Below are positions 11,620 to 24,002 of a DNA stretch of 64,000 nt, piece after piece (position 1 is the stretch's first letter; each line of letters starts with the position of its first letter). The notes beneath the pieces are model-generated. The model had not been told where the DNA came from. It saw only the letters and a program-made list of their open reading frames with translations, and made no database searches. The position numbers were made by a program, and so were the translations under genes. Origin of the DNA: Ligustrum vulgare (taxonomy: Eukaryota > Streptophyta > Magnoliopsida > Lamiales > Oleaceae). The stretch is taken from positions 29,905,383 through 29,969,382 of the forward strand of contig OY743188.1 of assembly GCA_963555705.1 (NCBI GenBank), read 5' to 3'.

Positions 11620-12790
11620 ATGGCTAGAGGTCGTAAGACACGTCCACAACCTCGAAATCAAACTACTCGCCAAAGAGCAAATGTTAGGGGATTAAATCAG
11701 GGAGAAGAATCGATCCACCAAGCTAGTACAACAGAATCAGGGAAATGTACCAGTACAACAGAATCAGGGGAATGCAGCTGGGAATGATCCCTTGACTGAG
11801 AGAATATTCTACGTCCATTGCCTCTCTCTTACCAAATGTATTACAGAACCCAGCTAGAGATGATAGCATTGAAAGAGCTATTAAGCTTGGGACAAAACAC
11901 TTTGAGAGCGAGGGCAATCCAGTAGATGCTGAGGTTTGGATGAGGAGCTTGGAGAATATTTTCGATGTCATGGTATGTTCAGATGCTACTAAGTTGCGCC
12001 TTGCCTCCTTCTTATTAAAAGGAGTTGCGGCAGATTTTTGTACTACATATCGAGGTCGGTATCGTGATCCTAGTACTATTACTTGGACCATGTTCAAGGA
12101 AGCATTTAATGAGACATACTATCCCCCGAGCTACCGTGCGGCCAGACAAAGGGAGTTTTTAAATCTTGTACAGGGATCATACACTGTAGCTGAGTACCAG
12201 AAGAGGTTTGTGGAATTATCCAAGTATGCTATTGATTTTGTAGCTGATGAAACAAACAAATGCAGGCGGTTTGAGGAAGGAGTGAGGACAGAAATTAGAG
12301 CTATGGTGACATGTCATGGACATCATAGCTTCAGTGAACTTGTAGAAGCGGCCTCAAGAGTCGAGACGACACTTTTGGAAGGACAAAATCAGGGAGTGCA
12401 AATGCTATTTCGTGGTGGTAGCAGTCAGACGGGGACTTATAGTGGACAGTCAAAGAAGGATAAGAAAGGATTTTGTCCAGGTGTCACACAAACTGGGAGC
12501 TTCAAATCTAAGTCTCGAAGTACATGATTTAGTGGAGGATCAGGACATAGCCAGAGATCTATACGGCAGCCAGTACATAGCCGTTCTCACATGCAGGCTC
12601 CTTCTCAGAGATCTTTTGCCCCTAGATCGGTTGACAGTGGTAGTGGTCCCAGATTTTCGCAGTGTCAGTTGTGTGGCAAGTTTCATGCAGGAGAGTGCCT
12701 CAAGAGTAGTGGTGGTTGCTTTCGTTGTGGTTAGATGGGACATTTGAAGAAGGATTATCCAGTTCGATTTCAGGAGGGTAGTGCATCACA
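11620..12790 (+). pseudogene. Gypsy gag (capsid and nucleocapsid), broken
   Basis: The ATG at 11620 opens a basic N-terminus ('MARGRKTRPQPR') that stops at 11785-11787 after a short duplicated segment. The capsid domain follows in another frame at about 11870-12400, with 'AEVWMRSLENIF', 'FNETYYPPSYRAARQREF' and 'GVRTEIRAMV'. After a stop near 12525 another frame carries 'CQLCGKFHAGEC' and a damaged zinc knuckle '[18 protein letters not shown]' at about 12715-12760. There the TAG stands where the family has Gln, and Tyr replaces the third zinc-binding Cys. Confidence 0.88.
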
Positions 12791-12794
12791 TATG

Positions 12795-15700
12795 GCTCCA
12801 CTGATTGAAGCTAGCGGTACGAGACAGAATCAGAATAGGAAAGATAATGTGGGATCATCGAGTGGGACCCATTCAAATCTTGCAGGCCATGGTGTTACTA
12901 GTCAGAGAGGACAGGCGGGACGTCCGAAGTCCCAAGGTAGAGTTTTTGCGATGACACAGCAGCAGGCCGAGGAGTTATCAGATGTTGTTAATGTTACGGA
13001 TATGATATCTATTTTTGGTAAAAATGTTCATGCATTAATTGATTCTGGTGCTACTCATTCCTTTATTTCTTATGCACTTACTAAATATGTGGATAAGATA
13101 TTAGAGCCCTTAGACAATGAGTTAGTCGTAGCTACACCGGTGGGAAAATCTCTTTTAGCTAATGATGTGTTCATGGGTTGTGTGATTCTAGTGAATGATC
13201 ATGAGCTGAAAGCTGATCTAATTCCACTTGATATTCATGACTTTGATATAATTTTGGGCATGGACTTTTTAACTATGAATCGTGCTACAGTTGACTGTTT
13301 TCATAAAGAAGTTACATTCAGGAGGTCCGGAGATCTTGAGATTATTCTTAGAGGAGAGAGGAGAATTTTACCATCATGTTTGATATCTGCTCTTGATGCT
13401 CGTAGACTTTTGAAGAAAGGTTTTCAGGGATATTTAGCTCATGTGATTGATACTCAGATAAGTAAGCCTAAACTTGAGGATATATCTATTGTGAGAGATT
13501 TTCCAGATGTGTTTCTAGATAATCTTCCAGGGTTATCGCCAGACAGAGAATTTGAATTTACTATCGAGGTATTGCCTGGTACAACTCCTATTTCTCAAGC
13601 ACCTTATAGAATGGCCCCAACTGAGTTAAAAGAATTGAAAGTACAATTACAAGAATTGGTTGATAAGGGTTTCATCAGACCTAGTGCATCACCATGGGGA
13701 GCTCCGGTTTTGTTTGTGAAAAAGAAAGATGGAACTATGAGATTGTGCATTGATTACCGACAATTGAATAAGGTGACGATTCGCAACAAGTATCCACTGC
13801 CTTGTATTGATGACTTGTTTGACCAAGTTCGAGATGCCAAGGTATTCTCTAAGATTGATTTGCGTTCGGGGTATCATCAGCTTAAAATTCGAGATATTGA
13901 TGTGCCAAAGATTGCATTTAGGACTCGCTATGGTCATTATGAGTTTCTAGTGATGCCGTTTGGTTTAACTAACGCCCCAGCCGCTTTCATGGATTTGATG
14001 AATAGGATTCTACATCCTTATTTGGATAGATTTGTTATTGTCTTTATTGATGATATATTGATTTATTCTTCCAACCATGATGAGCATGCACAGCATTTGA
14101 AGATTATTTTGCAGACCTTGTGAGATAAACAATTATATGCTAAGTTCTCAAAATGTGAGTTTTGGTTAGACAAGGTTCTATTTTTAGGACATGTGATTTC
14201 AGTTAATGAAATTTATGTTGATCCTGTAAAGACAGAGGCAGTGATGAAATGGGAACGTCCTAATAATGTGACTGAGGTGAGGAGTTTTCTTGGTTTAGCC
14301 AGATATTATCGTCGTTTTGTGGAGGGATTTTCTAAGATTGCCCTTCCATTGACTAGTTTGACACGGAAGATCTCAAAGTTTGTTTGGACTGAAGAGTGTG
14401 AGAAGAGTTTTCAAGAATTGAAGAATAGGTTGGTTTCTGCTCCTATACTTACACTTCCATCACCAGGTGAAGAATTTGTGATTTATAGTGATACTTCGAG
14501 ACAAGGTTTGGGATGTGTTTTGATGCAAAATGGAAAAGTTGTGGCTTACACTTCAAGACAATTGAAGAAACATGAATTTAATTATCCCACACATGATTTA
14601 GAATTGGCTGCGGTGGTTTTGACTCTCAAAATTTGGAGGCACTATTTATATGGTGAGAGGTGTCAGATTTTCACCGATCACAAGAGCTCGAAGTATATTT
14701 TTACTCAGAAAGAATTGAACCTGAGGCAAAGATGATGGTTAGAATTGATTAAGGATTATGATTGTAAAATTGATTACCATCCAGGTAAAGCAAATGTAGT
14801 TGCTGATGCACTTAATCGAAAAGCCAGTAGTACCTCGAACCAAACAAATGCAGTATGTCCTTCTTTGATGTGTGAATTTAGAAACTTGAGTGCTCAGTTA
14901 TCAGACACTACTTCAAGGGCAGTGCTAGCTATGTTTCAGGTGAAGCCTCGCCTAGTGGATAAAGTTAAACAGGCCTAGTCTGAGGATCTATCGTTGAGAA
15001 TATTGAAGGCAGAAGTTGAAGCTGGAATACGAACAGATTTTTCCATCGTAGATGATGGCACTCTAGTTATGGGAAACAGATTATGTGTTCCAGATATTTT
15101 AGAGTTGAAAAATGAGATACTAGAAGAAGCACATAATTCAGCTTATGCAATGCATCCAGGCAGCACAAAAATGTATCATATGTTGAAGGAACATTACTGG
15201 TGCCCAGGCATGAAGAGAGAGATTGCCGAGTTTTGTCTAGATGTTTTATTTGCCAACAAGTGAAACCAGTTCGTCAGAAATCCGCTGGAACTTTGCAACC
15301 ATTGCCTATTCCAGAGTGGAAGTGGCAGCACATCACTATGGATTTTCTATTTGGTCTTCCTCGTACTTAGAGTGGTAATGATGGTGTTTGGGTGATTGTG
15401 GATAAGTTGACCAAGACTGCAAGGTTTTTACCGATTAAAGCTACATTTACATTGACTAAGTTAGCAAAATTATATGTCGATGAGGTAGTTTGTCTGTATG
15501 GGGCTCCAGTTTCTATTGTGTCTGATAGAGATCCTCGATTCACGTCTCAATTGTGGCTGAAGTTGCAGAGTGCTTTGGGCACAAAGGTTTAATTTAGTAC
15601 TGCATTTCACCCACAGACGGATGGTCAATCTGAGAGAACCATTCAGACCCTAGAAGATATGCTTCGAGCTTGTGCTCTCGCGTTCAAAGGGAGTTGGGAT

Positions 15701-16381
15701 ACTCATTTACACTAGATGGAGTTTGCTTATAATAACAGTTATCATCCCAGTATTGAGATGGCTCCTTTCGAGGCACTATATGGTAGGAGGTGCAGGACTC
15801 CAGTTTTTTGGACTGAAGTGGGTGAGAGAAAGTTAGTAGGCCCTGAGATGGTTCAAATGGCAACTGAAAAGGTAAAAATTATTCAAGAAAGACTAAAGAT
15901 AGCACAAGATCGACAAAAGAGTTATGCTGACAGATGCAGAAAGGATTTGGAGTTTGAAGTTGGGGATAAAGTCTTCTTAAAGTTATAGCCATTGAAAGGT
16001 ATTTTGAGGTTTGGCAAGAGAGGGAAGCTGTGTCCCAGGTATATTGGACCCTATGAGATTGTTGAGAGGATTGGTCCAGTTGCTTATCGACTTGCTTTGC
16101 CAGATGAGTTGTCCAGAATACACGATGTGTTTCATGTATCTATACTTCGTAAGTACATCCCTGACGTGTCTCATGTATTGGAATTCCAACCAATGGAACT
16201 AAAGGAGAATTTGAGCTATAAAGAACAACCCATTGAAATATTGGAGCAGAAGGAGCAAATTGATGAAAATGAGATGGTTTCATTAGTAAAGGTCCGATGG
16301 GGAAATCATCCAGCAGAAGAGGCAACATGGGAACATGAGGAGCAAATTCGTGTTCAATATCCTCATCTATTTGGTGATTGA
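12795..16381 (+). pseudogene. Gypsy pol with C-terminal chromodomain, many stops
   Basis: Protease has '[11 protein letters not shown]' near 13036-13068. Reverse transcriptase runs about 13600-14120 with '[13 protein letters not shown]' near 13741-13780 and the catalytic 'FIDDILIYS' near 14044-14070. RNase H spans about 14440-14830. Integrase runs about 15080-15960. The end of the protein (about 16180-16381) reads '[17 protein letters not shown]', the chromodomain-like module of chromoviruses that binds modified histones. The frame is broken by TGA 14121-14123, TGA 14733-14735, TAG 14976-14978, a frameshift with TGA near 15260, TAG 15368-15370, TAA 15590-15592, TAG near 15713 and TAG near 15987. 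Most are explained by one C-to-T change in CAG, CAA or CGA. Confidence 0.93.
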
Positions 16382-16416
16382 ATTTCGAGGACGAAATTCT
16401 TTGAAGGAGGTAAGAT

Positions 16417-17970
16417 TGTAACAACCCAATTATTATTTTCTTTTTAGTCACTTTTACTAGTCAAAGTCATATATGGAATAGTCAAGTCAAAGTCAAATTA
16501 GGACCAAATTATATTATTTTATTCGTTGGGGTTATTTTTCTAAAACTTATATAAGTTGAGGACTTTAATTAAATCAAGAAATAAGAGTGGGGACCTTCTT
16601 GGAAATAACTAAATACTTTACATATTATAATACTAATTATAACAAACAAATTGCCAAAACAAAAAGGGGACCAACAGAGGGCAGAGGCTGGACGCAGAAA
16701 AATCGGGAGAAAGAAGAAAAAGAAGAAAAGAAAGAAAAGAAAAAAAAAAAAAAGAAAGGAAGAAGAAGGAAGAGCCCATCCAACTCAAAGTGTGTGTTGG
16801 TGTTATTCTACCATATTTTCCTAACATTAAGAGGTAAGTGGTAAAATATTTATTGTTCAATAATGTGTAAAATTAGGGCTTTTGATTTATAGTTTAAATG
16901 TGAGTTATATATGAATGTGGGAATGATGATTTTGGTGATTCTAGTTATATAGTTAAGTTTATTGAAATAAATGCTTGGCATTAAAGATTAGGGGTTTTAT
17001 GCCATTGGGTTAAACTAGTGATTAAGTTGAGATAAATTTGTATTTTGGTTTGTTTTGTGCTAGAAATGGAATTGTTGGTGTTGATGATGAATGTTGGTTT
17101 AGTTATGAAGAGGGGTAAATAAACTAGTAAGCTTGTAAAAATGGAAAATTGGGATTTAGATCAACGTGGCTCTAATTTTGAAATCTTAAGTGATATTAGA
17201 ACTTAATTAGTCTTTCAGATGATTTAGTTGGGTACCTTTGGTGTGATTTTCTTATGTATTACATTTTATCAGTTATGCCACAGATGATTATTCCACGATC
17301 TTTATGATTATTCTTAGCATGTATGATTTGATTAAAAGTGGCAAAAGCTTATGAAATAAATTATGTTTTCAAAAATGATTTATAAAGGAAATTACTTCAT
17401 AAACTCCACTCACTAAGTTACAAACTCACGTTTCTCCCTATCTCTTCCTTATAGGAAAAAGTTACAGATTTTGAGCAGCTTGGATAGAGTCATCGCCACC
17501 AGACGAGCTAAACGTAGGCATTTCTATGATTTAATTCCTATATGGTATTTAGAAGTTATCTTTTGGGCTCATATTATAGGCTGTGATATTCTTTTGTGGC
17601 CTTGTCGGTAATAGGCCCGGTGATTATGTAATACGGGTTGTATGTATATATATTAAAAGAATTGACTAAGAATTGCAATTGTCTTATTTCATTAATGTTA
17701 TTCTTGGAAGGTTTGTGAAGTCTTTATGATTGTTATGCATGATTGTTGAGGATTTGACGTTGAATTACAGGTTGGTTATGTCAATAATATAGGGGAGACT
17801 CTGTCAAAATTTTTATTAATACTTATGGGATCAAATTTGATTAAAGGTGAATCTGATAGATAAGTAAAGTCAAGTTTGCCTTTGTGGTGGGTCCAACATC
17901 TAGTTGTCACCTGCCATCGGCACACATCACGTTTCAGGTCCAGTAGGGTGATCTGGGACGGGTCGTGACA
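16417..17970 (+). repeat. 3' LTR of Tekay-like element, 701-bp deletion
   Basis: It follows the polypurine stretch TTGAAGGAGGTAAGAT (16401-16416). It matches the 5' LTR on both sides of one gap: bases corresponding to 10051-10751 are missing, joined at 17215/17216, with TTT present at both breakpoints. The gap removes the hairpin array. The LTR ends GTGACA, followed by the TSD GTTCG. Confidence 0.94.
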
Positions 17971-18007
17971 GTTCGTGTTCATGGGCGCATGTGTGTGTGC
18001 TTGGTGA

Positions 18008-18848
18008 CAGTGATGGATCCATCTGGTGTCGAGGTAGCGTGGCCGCGATACCTGGATCTCCGGGCGATCAGTTTGAGTTGCTGTTTTATTTTCTCCAGTT
18101 TTTCTGACTTCGAGGCTCCATCTCCATGGGAAGATCTACTTCCTTCAAAGATGAAGCCCGCACCAATGCGAAGAAGGTGATGGACATGGAGCTTGAAATT
18201 CGAAATCCAAGAATGGATTTGATCTGGAAGACTGGAATTTTAGTTACAGCCGTTTTGGAGAAGAGGGTCACCAGTGCAATTTTAAAAATTGCACAGCAAG
18301 GCCTTTCTATTTTTTAAGTGGTTTTGAGGTATATGTGCAATCTAGGAATTGGATTGAAGTTCCCTTTGAGTTGCCACCTCAAATCTAAACTTGAACATAA
18401 GGGACCCAAACTTTTTAAAAGGGTTACTGTAGATCTTAGTTGCAATTTTAATTCTTACAAAAATTGGTAAATCTTTGGAAATTTAAATTTGGTCCAATTT
18501 TCAACTTTGTTTAAAATGTTTTGACATAAAATTTGGATTCTGAATAAGTTGAATTTTTTTTATTGAATTAAATTCTCACTTTTACTTTTACTTTATATAG
18601 ATTTCAATTTGGTTCCTATAATATTTAATACTCAAAATGAGAGTTCAACTATAATTTGGAGAATTAAAATAAATTTGTTATTTTGAATACCCCTTTATTA
18701 ATAAATATAATAATTAATTAATTAGACTAATTTTAGATGATGATAATAATTAAAAAACAATCTCGTATTGTGTTCATTGAATGTCAAAAGTCAACGGTCA
18801 ACGATCCTTGACCGCTATAGCTGGGTGGAAGTCCTGGATCCGTCACTG
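18008..18848. mobile_element. Non-autonomous hAT-type element
   Basis: The ends are inverted: CAGTGATGGATCCA on the left and TGGATCCGTCACTG on the right. They are flanked by 8-bp duplications CTTGGTGA (18000-18007) and CTTGGTAA (18849-18856), one mismatch apart. An 8-bp TSD with CAGTG ends is typical of hAT elements. At 841 bp it shows no transposase domain. A short open frame at 18126-18317 ('STSFKDEARTNAKKVMDMEL') is unrecognised. Confidence 0.82.
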
Positions 18849-18856
18849 CTTGGTAA

Positions 18857-19289
18857 TGTAATTGTATGTGGCAAATAGTGATGGTTTATTTGTTACCTCC
18901 TTACCAACTTTTAATTCTCTGCTATACATGTTTTATACAAATGCTATCTATCTAGTCTCAAATCTGTAAGAAATAATCAAAGAAAAATAGGTTATCCATC
19001 GACTTTTATTGCAGTTTCAGCGTTCATCACTTGTTAACCGACGTAGGCTGGCGCAATAAATAATAATTTTCAATTATGAATTCTTTTTAAGAGCTTGAGG
19101 ATTGGATAAGAATTATTTTAACACAAATATTTATGGTATTTTTTTTTGTAAGAAAAAAAATTAAAATAAAAACTTTTTACTTGCAGTGGCATATCGATAA
19201 TAAATATACGTCATCTAAGTTTATTGATAAAGTGACACTCGGAAAAAATTGAAAAGAAAAACAATGTTATGATTATCTTATGTCTTACT
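18857..19289. other. Unassigned intergenic sequence
   Basis: AT-rich DNA with no recognisable gene or element end. Homopolymer T and A runs lie near 19140-19170. Confidence 0.5.
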
Positions 19290-19576
19290 CTTTAAACAAG
19301 ATCCTAGGGACTACTACGATTCTCAGCAAGCTAATGCGTTAAAGGAATTAGGAGATGCTGATCCTGGTGCAAAAACATATGGTACAAATTATTAGCTTTT
19401 TGGTGCATCTTTTTTTGCTTATTAGCTTACACAGCGTCTCGAACAACATACATTACTTATTCAGAGACTTGCAGCACAAATGGACTTGAGTTGGCATCCT
19501 CATATAGGATTGATCAATAATCCCCCTCCACCGCCGCCATTAGTCCGTGCTTCATTACTGCGATTATATAGTTGAA
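19290..19576 (+). pseudogene. Possible CACTA second-ORF remnant
   Basis: Two exon-like stretches are seen. 'DPRDYYDSQQANALKELGDA' spans about 19302-19362. 'QRLEQHTLLIQRLAAQMD' leads to 'NNPPPPPPL' and a TAG near 19575. The glutamine-rich C-terminus ending in a proline run resembles the end of CACTA Transposase_24-type proteins such as the one ending at 41070. No catalytic domain is visible, so this is tentative. Confidence 0.35.
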
Positions 19577-19828
19577 GTTACAAGAAAAAGTATGGAAATT
19601 TTATATTTTTTTGATGATTAAATATTAGAAATTTTATGTTTATGTATTGACTATTACTTTATATATATATATATATATGAGTGAAATTACATTAATTTAC
19701 CTTTTGTAGCACAATTTTTGTTAATTTCTTGATTGTTCTTATTTTCAATATTGTTAATTTAAATGTGGCAATCAAACGTAGAATTGAAACATTGATAAGA
19801 ATATTAGTAGATACAAAAAAATTGGTTG

Positions 19829-20420
19829 CTAAAGGCATTTATAGGCACAAGATTCAACAACCAGAGTTTGATTGGTAATTGTCTTTCCGTAACAAATTTT
19901 GGTTGCTGGCCAGAATCTTTTAGCAACCAAGACTTGGTCATCGTAAGTTGGATATTCAGCGACCACCCATAGGCCCAAGGAAGGTGCCAATTGTGGGTGT
20001 GATGTTTTCCATGTGTACCAAATAAATATATGTGGGAACATGTGACAACATCACAATCACAGTGCGCAAAGTGGAAATACCATAATTGGTTTTTTTACAG
20101 ACAGCGCTGCAGGCTTCCAACCTGTCATAATTCATATCACTAGAGAACTTGGCATTGACATCTGGTAAGACTAGTACTGGCTTAAAGAGCATTTTGTGGT
20201 CCTATGAAATCTACCAAAGGTCCTAAATTCACTTGCAAGGAAAAATGGGGCATGATGCAATAAGCGTTAGTATAAAATAAATGTATGTGACACACAACAA
20301 AAATATCTCAAAGTTAAGAAATAAGTCCACCGTATTCTTCAAATTAGTACAATAAGGAATGCCCATTGTTGCAAGATCGGTGTAGTCAACAGCCATACTG
20401 GATTCAACAGACAATCTTTC
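19829..20420 (-). pseudogene. Unidentified gene-like fragment
   Basis: On the minus strand two stretches look protein-coding: one around 'SVESSMAVDYTDLATMGIP' (20330-20420) and, after an intron-like TTTTCCTTGCAAG near 20235, another around 'FSSDMNYDRLEACSAVC' (20090-20165). I do not recognise the family. Codon-like composition and the intron-like gap suggest remnants of a host gene rather than a transposon, but this is inference. No start or complete frame could be set. Confidence 0.3.
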
Positions 20421-20579
20421 AAAAGATTCGAATCCATCAAATCCTTAGTGTGAATAAGTAGTGAAGTTTTGAGAACCACTTAATATTTATGAGAAAAGCA
20501 CTAAAAAAGAACGCATTAAAAAGTATGAGAATTATATAGAACTAAAAAAGGAAATTGGACATTATGTCTTTATGGGGGA

Positions 20580-20900
20580 TTGTTGGAAATTATTTATAGT
20601 ATGAATTGAAAAATCCCCAATTGGTGCAATGGTTGACCACAATTTTTCAAATGTAAATGTGCATGTCGAAAAGTCATTTTTTTAGGATTGAATGTTACTA
20701 TTCAAAAGATTAAAAATGAAAAGTCACCATCTTTTGATAAGGTGCAATCTAGACCATTAAAAAAACGAAAATGTGTGATTTAATGTTCAAAATAAATTTT
20801 GCTAAATAATGCAACCATTCGAAAAGACACTTCAAATATTATAAATAGGAACCTCTATTTCCATATTTCTCACACCAAATAAATTCTTATAATTAATTTC
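20580..20900 (+). repeat. LTR-like segment, boundaries uncertain
   Basis: A purine run, ATGGGGGAT, leads into TGTTGGAAATTATT, which looks like a copia polypurine tract followed by a 3' LTR start. ATTATAAATAGG at about 20840 could be its TATA box. No matching CCAACA-type end or partner LTR was found, so it may be a truncated LTR. Confidence 0.3.
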
Positions 20901-21119
20901 TAATTCTATCCTCTATTAATAAATTATGTTTTTTTTTTTTTTTTGGGAAAAAAAAATTTATGTTAGAGCGTTTTAGTTCGTGCTTATCCATTCTTGAAGA
21001 GTATAGTCAAACTTTTGTTTACCCAATTCAGTAAGTTGAAATCTGGGTTTGTATCATGGTTTCGATAAGTAAAAATTTAATTCTATATTTTGCAAGTGTA
21101 AGTCATTATATTTTGTCGT

Positions 21120-21246
21120 CTTTTGCATGCATACATTTTTTATTAGACGGAATACAATTATTCACCATTTTATCCAACAAATATTGCTCCACAGAGGATG
21201 TTATTGAAAATGAGCATAAACCACAATTCCTTGCAGACTAATTCAT
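21120..21246 (-). pseudogene. PAR1 paralogue, exon 2 remnant
   Basis: On the minus strand an intron end TTTCTCTTGGATGCAG (21247-21262) is followed by sequence that aligns with exon 2 of the PAR1 gene at 42758: 'ELVCKEL' against 'VLVCEEL', then, after a shift, 'GLCSFSITSS' against '[10 protein letters not shown]'. The alignment decays by about 21170 and cannot be followed below about 21120. Its exon 1 lies about 20.6 kb away at 41884-41922 on the same strand; the CACTA element lies between. This is a pseudogene, because both exons carry frame breaks. Confidence 0.75.
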
Positions 21247-21412
21247 CTGCATCCAAGAGAAATAAAAAAAGTTAGTCAAAGCGTGGGACTGGATATCGAG
21301 CTAGCTATACACTATAAGAAAAGAGAGAAAAAGGGATGACATCTATAGGGACGACTTTTTGTCATCCCTATAAATCGAAAGTATAGAGACAACAATGAAA
21401 TACCATCCCTAT

Positions 21413-23987
21413 TATAGCGACCCAGAATTTTTACGCAATTTTATAATTATTTTAATATTTAGAAAATTGTGTCGCTACTATTTCACTCATTGTTTTGAAA
21501 TTAACGCCGCGACGGATTCGTCTAGCCAAGTCAAGAAATATCGAATTTGTTCGATTTTAAATTAAAATCCGAATTTCTAAAATTATGTTATTTTAATTAT
21601 TTATTCAAAGTATTATTTTCAAAATCATTTTGAATTCCAAAATTTATTAAAATATCTCAATTTTCCTTATTCAAATTATTTCAAGTCCAAATACGTAATT
21701 CAATTTTATCTCAAAATTTATTTATTCTCAAATTATTTTCAGTCCAAAAATATATTTGTTTTAATACAATTTTTAATCAAAATTAGTCCAAAATTTATCA
21801 AAATTTATCTACATAAATTTCTCCCACATGTTTTCTTCTTTCCACCTCATTTCAACACCCCCACGTTTTATTCATCCTTTTTCTTTTCTTTACACCAAAC
21901 CCACCACTTCATGATTTCCATTAAAACCAATGATTCCCCTCCCCAAATTATTATGTCTCCCAATTGATCATTTTCTATGATTTTATTCCATCATTATTTC
22001 CATAACAAACAATCATGATTTCCACTTAATCCTCTCCACTCAATTGTGCTTCCACTAATCTATTTGCTTTTTCCCCCACAATTCCCTCTATATAAATTGG
22101 AATCATCATCATCATCCCACAATCACAAATCACCAATCAAACCTCTACCACCTCCTTCATCATTTTCATCACCTTTCTCTGCAAGACAACCCACAGCCGC
22201 AACCTTCATCATATACATCAATCTGTAATCAATCATCATTACCACAGCAAAACCAAACCCAGCACTGCCACCTTCTCCATCACCACCTGCGAAATCCATC
22301 ACTATATCATCACCTGCAGAAACTTCATCACACAAATGATAGCCTGCAACCAATAATTCCAACACACATCCAGCAGCAACCACAAACCAACCATCTCAGA
22401 CATTAGCATTAATTTTGATATCCTGCAATCACATTTCCAATTCCATTTCCAGCCTGTGACCTTTACAGCTCCATCTTCCCTCCCATAACCACCAATATAC
22501 ACTGCCAAACCAAACCAAGTTCTCTACAATTGAGTAAAACCACAGCACTGCAAACCACCTTCATCCCCATTAATCATCACCACCATTATCACTCCTGCAC
22601 GTTTTCTTACACTGCAGAACCTCCACCTTCATCCCCAATCACCATTGATCAATCACCAATGTTCCATCACTGCCAGCTGACTCAATCATGAACCAATTTA
22701 AATCATAAACTACAAACTCCACCAGCATCACATTCTGATCATTATCATCATCACCACCAACCATTTCGTTTCTCCCTGTTTTGATCTCCAAATCAGACAA
22801 TCAGCAGCATCATAATCAGAATCAAACACAAACGAGCTCTACCACCATCAACTAAATCAGAAACCAACTTTCACTGCAACTGCATCAACCCACGAACCAA
22901 CACCATCATCACCGAATCAAACAGCAACCATGACCCTCTCCATCATCAAGTCCACCATTGTCAAGCCAACAATAACCTCAGCCATTATTATCAATCCACA
23001 CACGCAATCACAAATAAACCACCCACTGGCCACTTCGATTATGACAACCAATCGAACCCAAAATCAACCCAAAACCAAAGAACTAAGTTAAAACTCATAA
23101 CCTACCTCGACCGCCGACTGTTTTGACCGGATTTACCACCGGCAATCGCTACCTTAAACCGCGACTTTGAGCCTCGATAAATCTCTGATTCAAACCTATC
23201 TCGCATCAAAACTTCCTCAAATCAGAACTCCCACACTTTGCCGTCCTTCGCCTCACCTAGCGCCGGCAAATCGCCGATTGAACGCCGGATTTCCTCAGCT
23301 TTCGTCTCTCGCTTTTCTCTCTTCTCAGTCTCTGAAATTGGGGATCGAAGAGAGAGATACTGAGTTGAGAAAGAATATATCTGAATATATATTTTAAATT
23401 TCAGAATCTGCAGTTTAGTCAAAAGGAGCTAATTTCAAAGAGCCTATGATTTGCAAAATATGTCCCGTGCTGTAATGCACAATATGAGTTTTATCAAGAG
23501 CAGTTTTATAAAGAAGCTCTATCAATGCCCGTTTTATAAAGAGCCGGGATTTATGTGTTTAATCATCTTATAAATTAAATTAATTTGCGATGAGTCTACT
23601 GAGTATTTCCCCCATGAAATACTCACCCTACTTTTTAACAGTTTTGCAGATTTCGGAGACGGTGGCGAGCGATGAATGATGGTGGCAATAATCGTTAAAC
23701 GGTTGAAAGTTTGACGTTAATGATTTCCGTATTTTTCCAAACAATCGAATAATTTAGAGAAGTTCATTTATTTGAGAAATTATGACATTGTCAATTTCTT
23801 TACAAAATTAATGGTTCGATTTACTATTTCAAATGGTTTCATAAATGTTTCAATTTTATCGGCCATTACAGTATATTTAATGTTGCCAAAAATGAATTTC
23901 AATTATTTCTTCCGCAAAAATATTATTCGAAAAATTTAGACAGAAAATGACGTAGTGAATCGGGTATACGGAACTCGGGGCGCTACA
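21413..23987 (+). repeat. 5' LTR of LARD-like element, 1.2-kb deletion
   Basis: This 2575-bp LTR matches 26208-29987 almost base for base up to about 23420 and again from about 23427, but lacks the stretch corresponding to roughly 28212-29425. That gap holds both repeat arrays. A TATA box (CTATATAAATTGG) lies near 22088-22100, followed by about 1 kb that is very rich in C and A and poor in G. A perfect 9-bp inverted repeat GAGTATTTC/GAAATACTC is at 23601-23624. Confidence 0.94.
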
Positions 23988-23990
23988 AGT

Positions 23991-24002
23991 TGGTATCAGA
24001 GC
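23991..24002 (+). other. Primer-binding site (initiator Met tRNA)
   Basis: TGGTATCAGAGC, three bases after the LTR end, shows that this element can be primed like the autonomous gypsy elements. Confidence 0.94.

Larger units (their letters stand above)
9259..17970 (+). mobile_element. Ty3/gypsy chromovirus, Tekay/Del-like, full length, decayed
   Basis: Complete element with TG...CA LTRs, an initiator-Met primer-binding site, gag, protease, RT, RNase H, integrase with a C-terminal chromodomain-like segment, a polypurine tract, and a perfect TSD GTTCG (9254-9258 and 17971-17975). The 5' LTR is 2248 bp. The 3' LTR is 1554 bp because about 700 bp is missing. By eye the shared LTR parts differ at roughly 40 of 1540 positions. 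The coding region has many in-frame stops, so the copy is not autonomous. Confidence 0.96.

Noticed and set aside
19660..19680. Short AT microsatellite
   Set aside because: Ordinary short run with no bearing on structure.
22046..22508. Paired open frames on both strands, repeated at 26841-27303
   Set aside because: They lie in the C/A-rich, repeat-like part of the LARD LTRs and recur only because the LTR is duplicated. The G-poor strand simply lacks stops.
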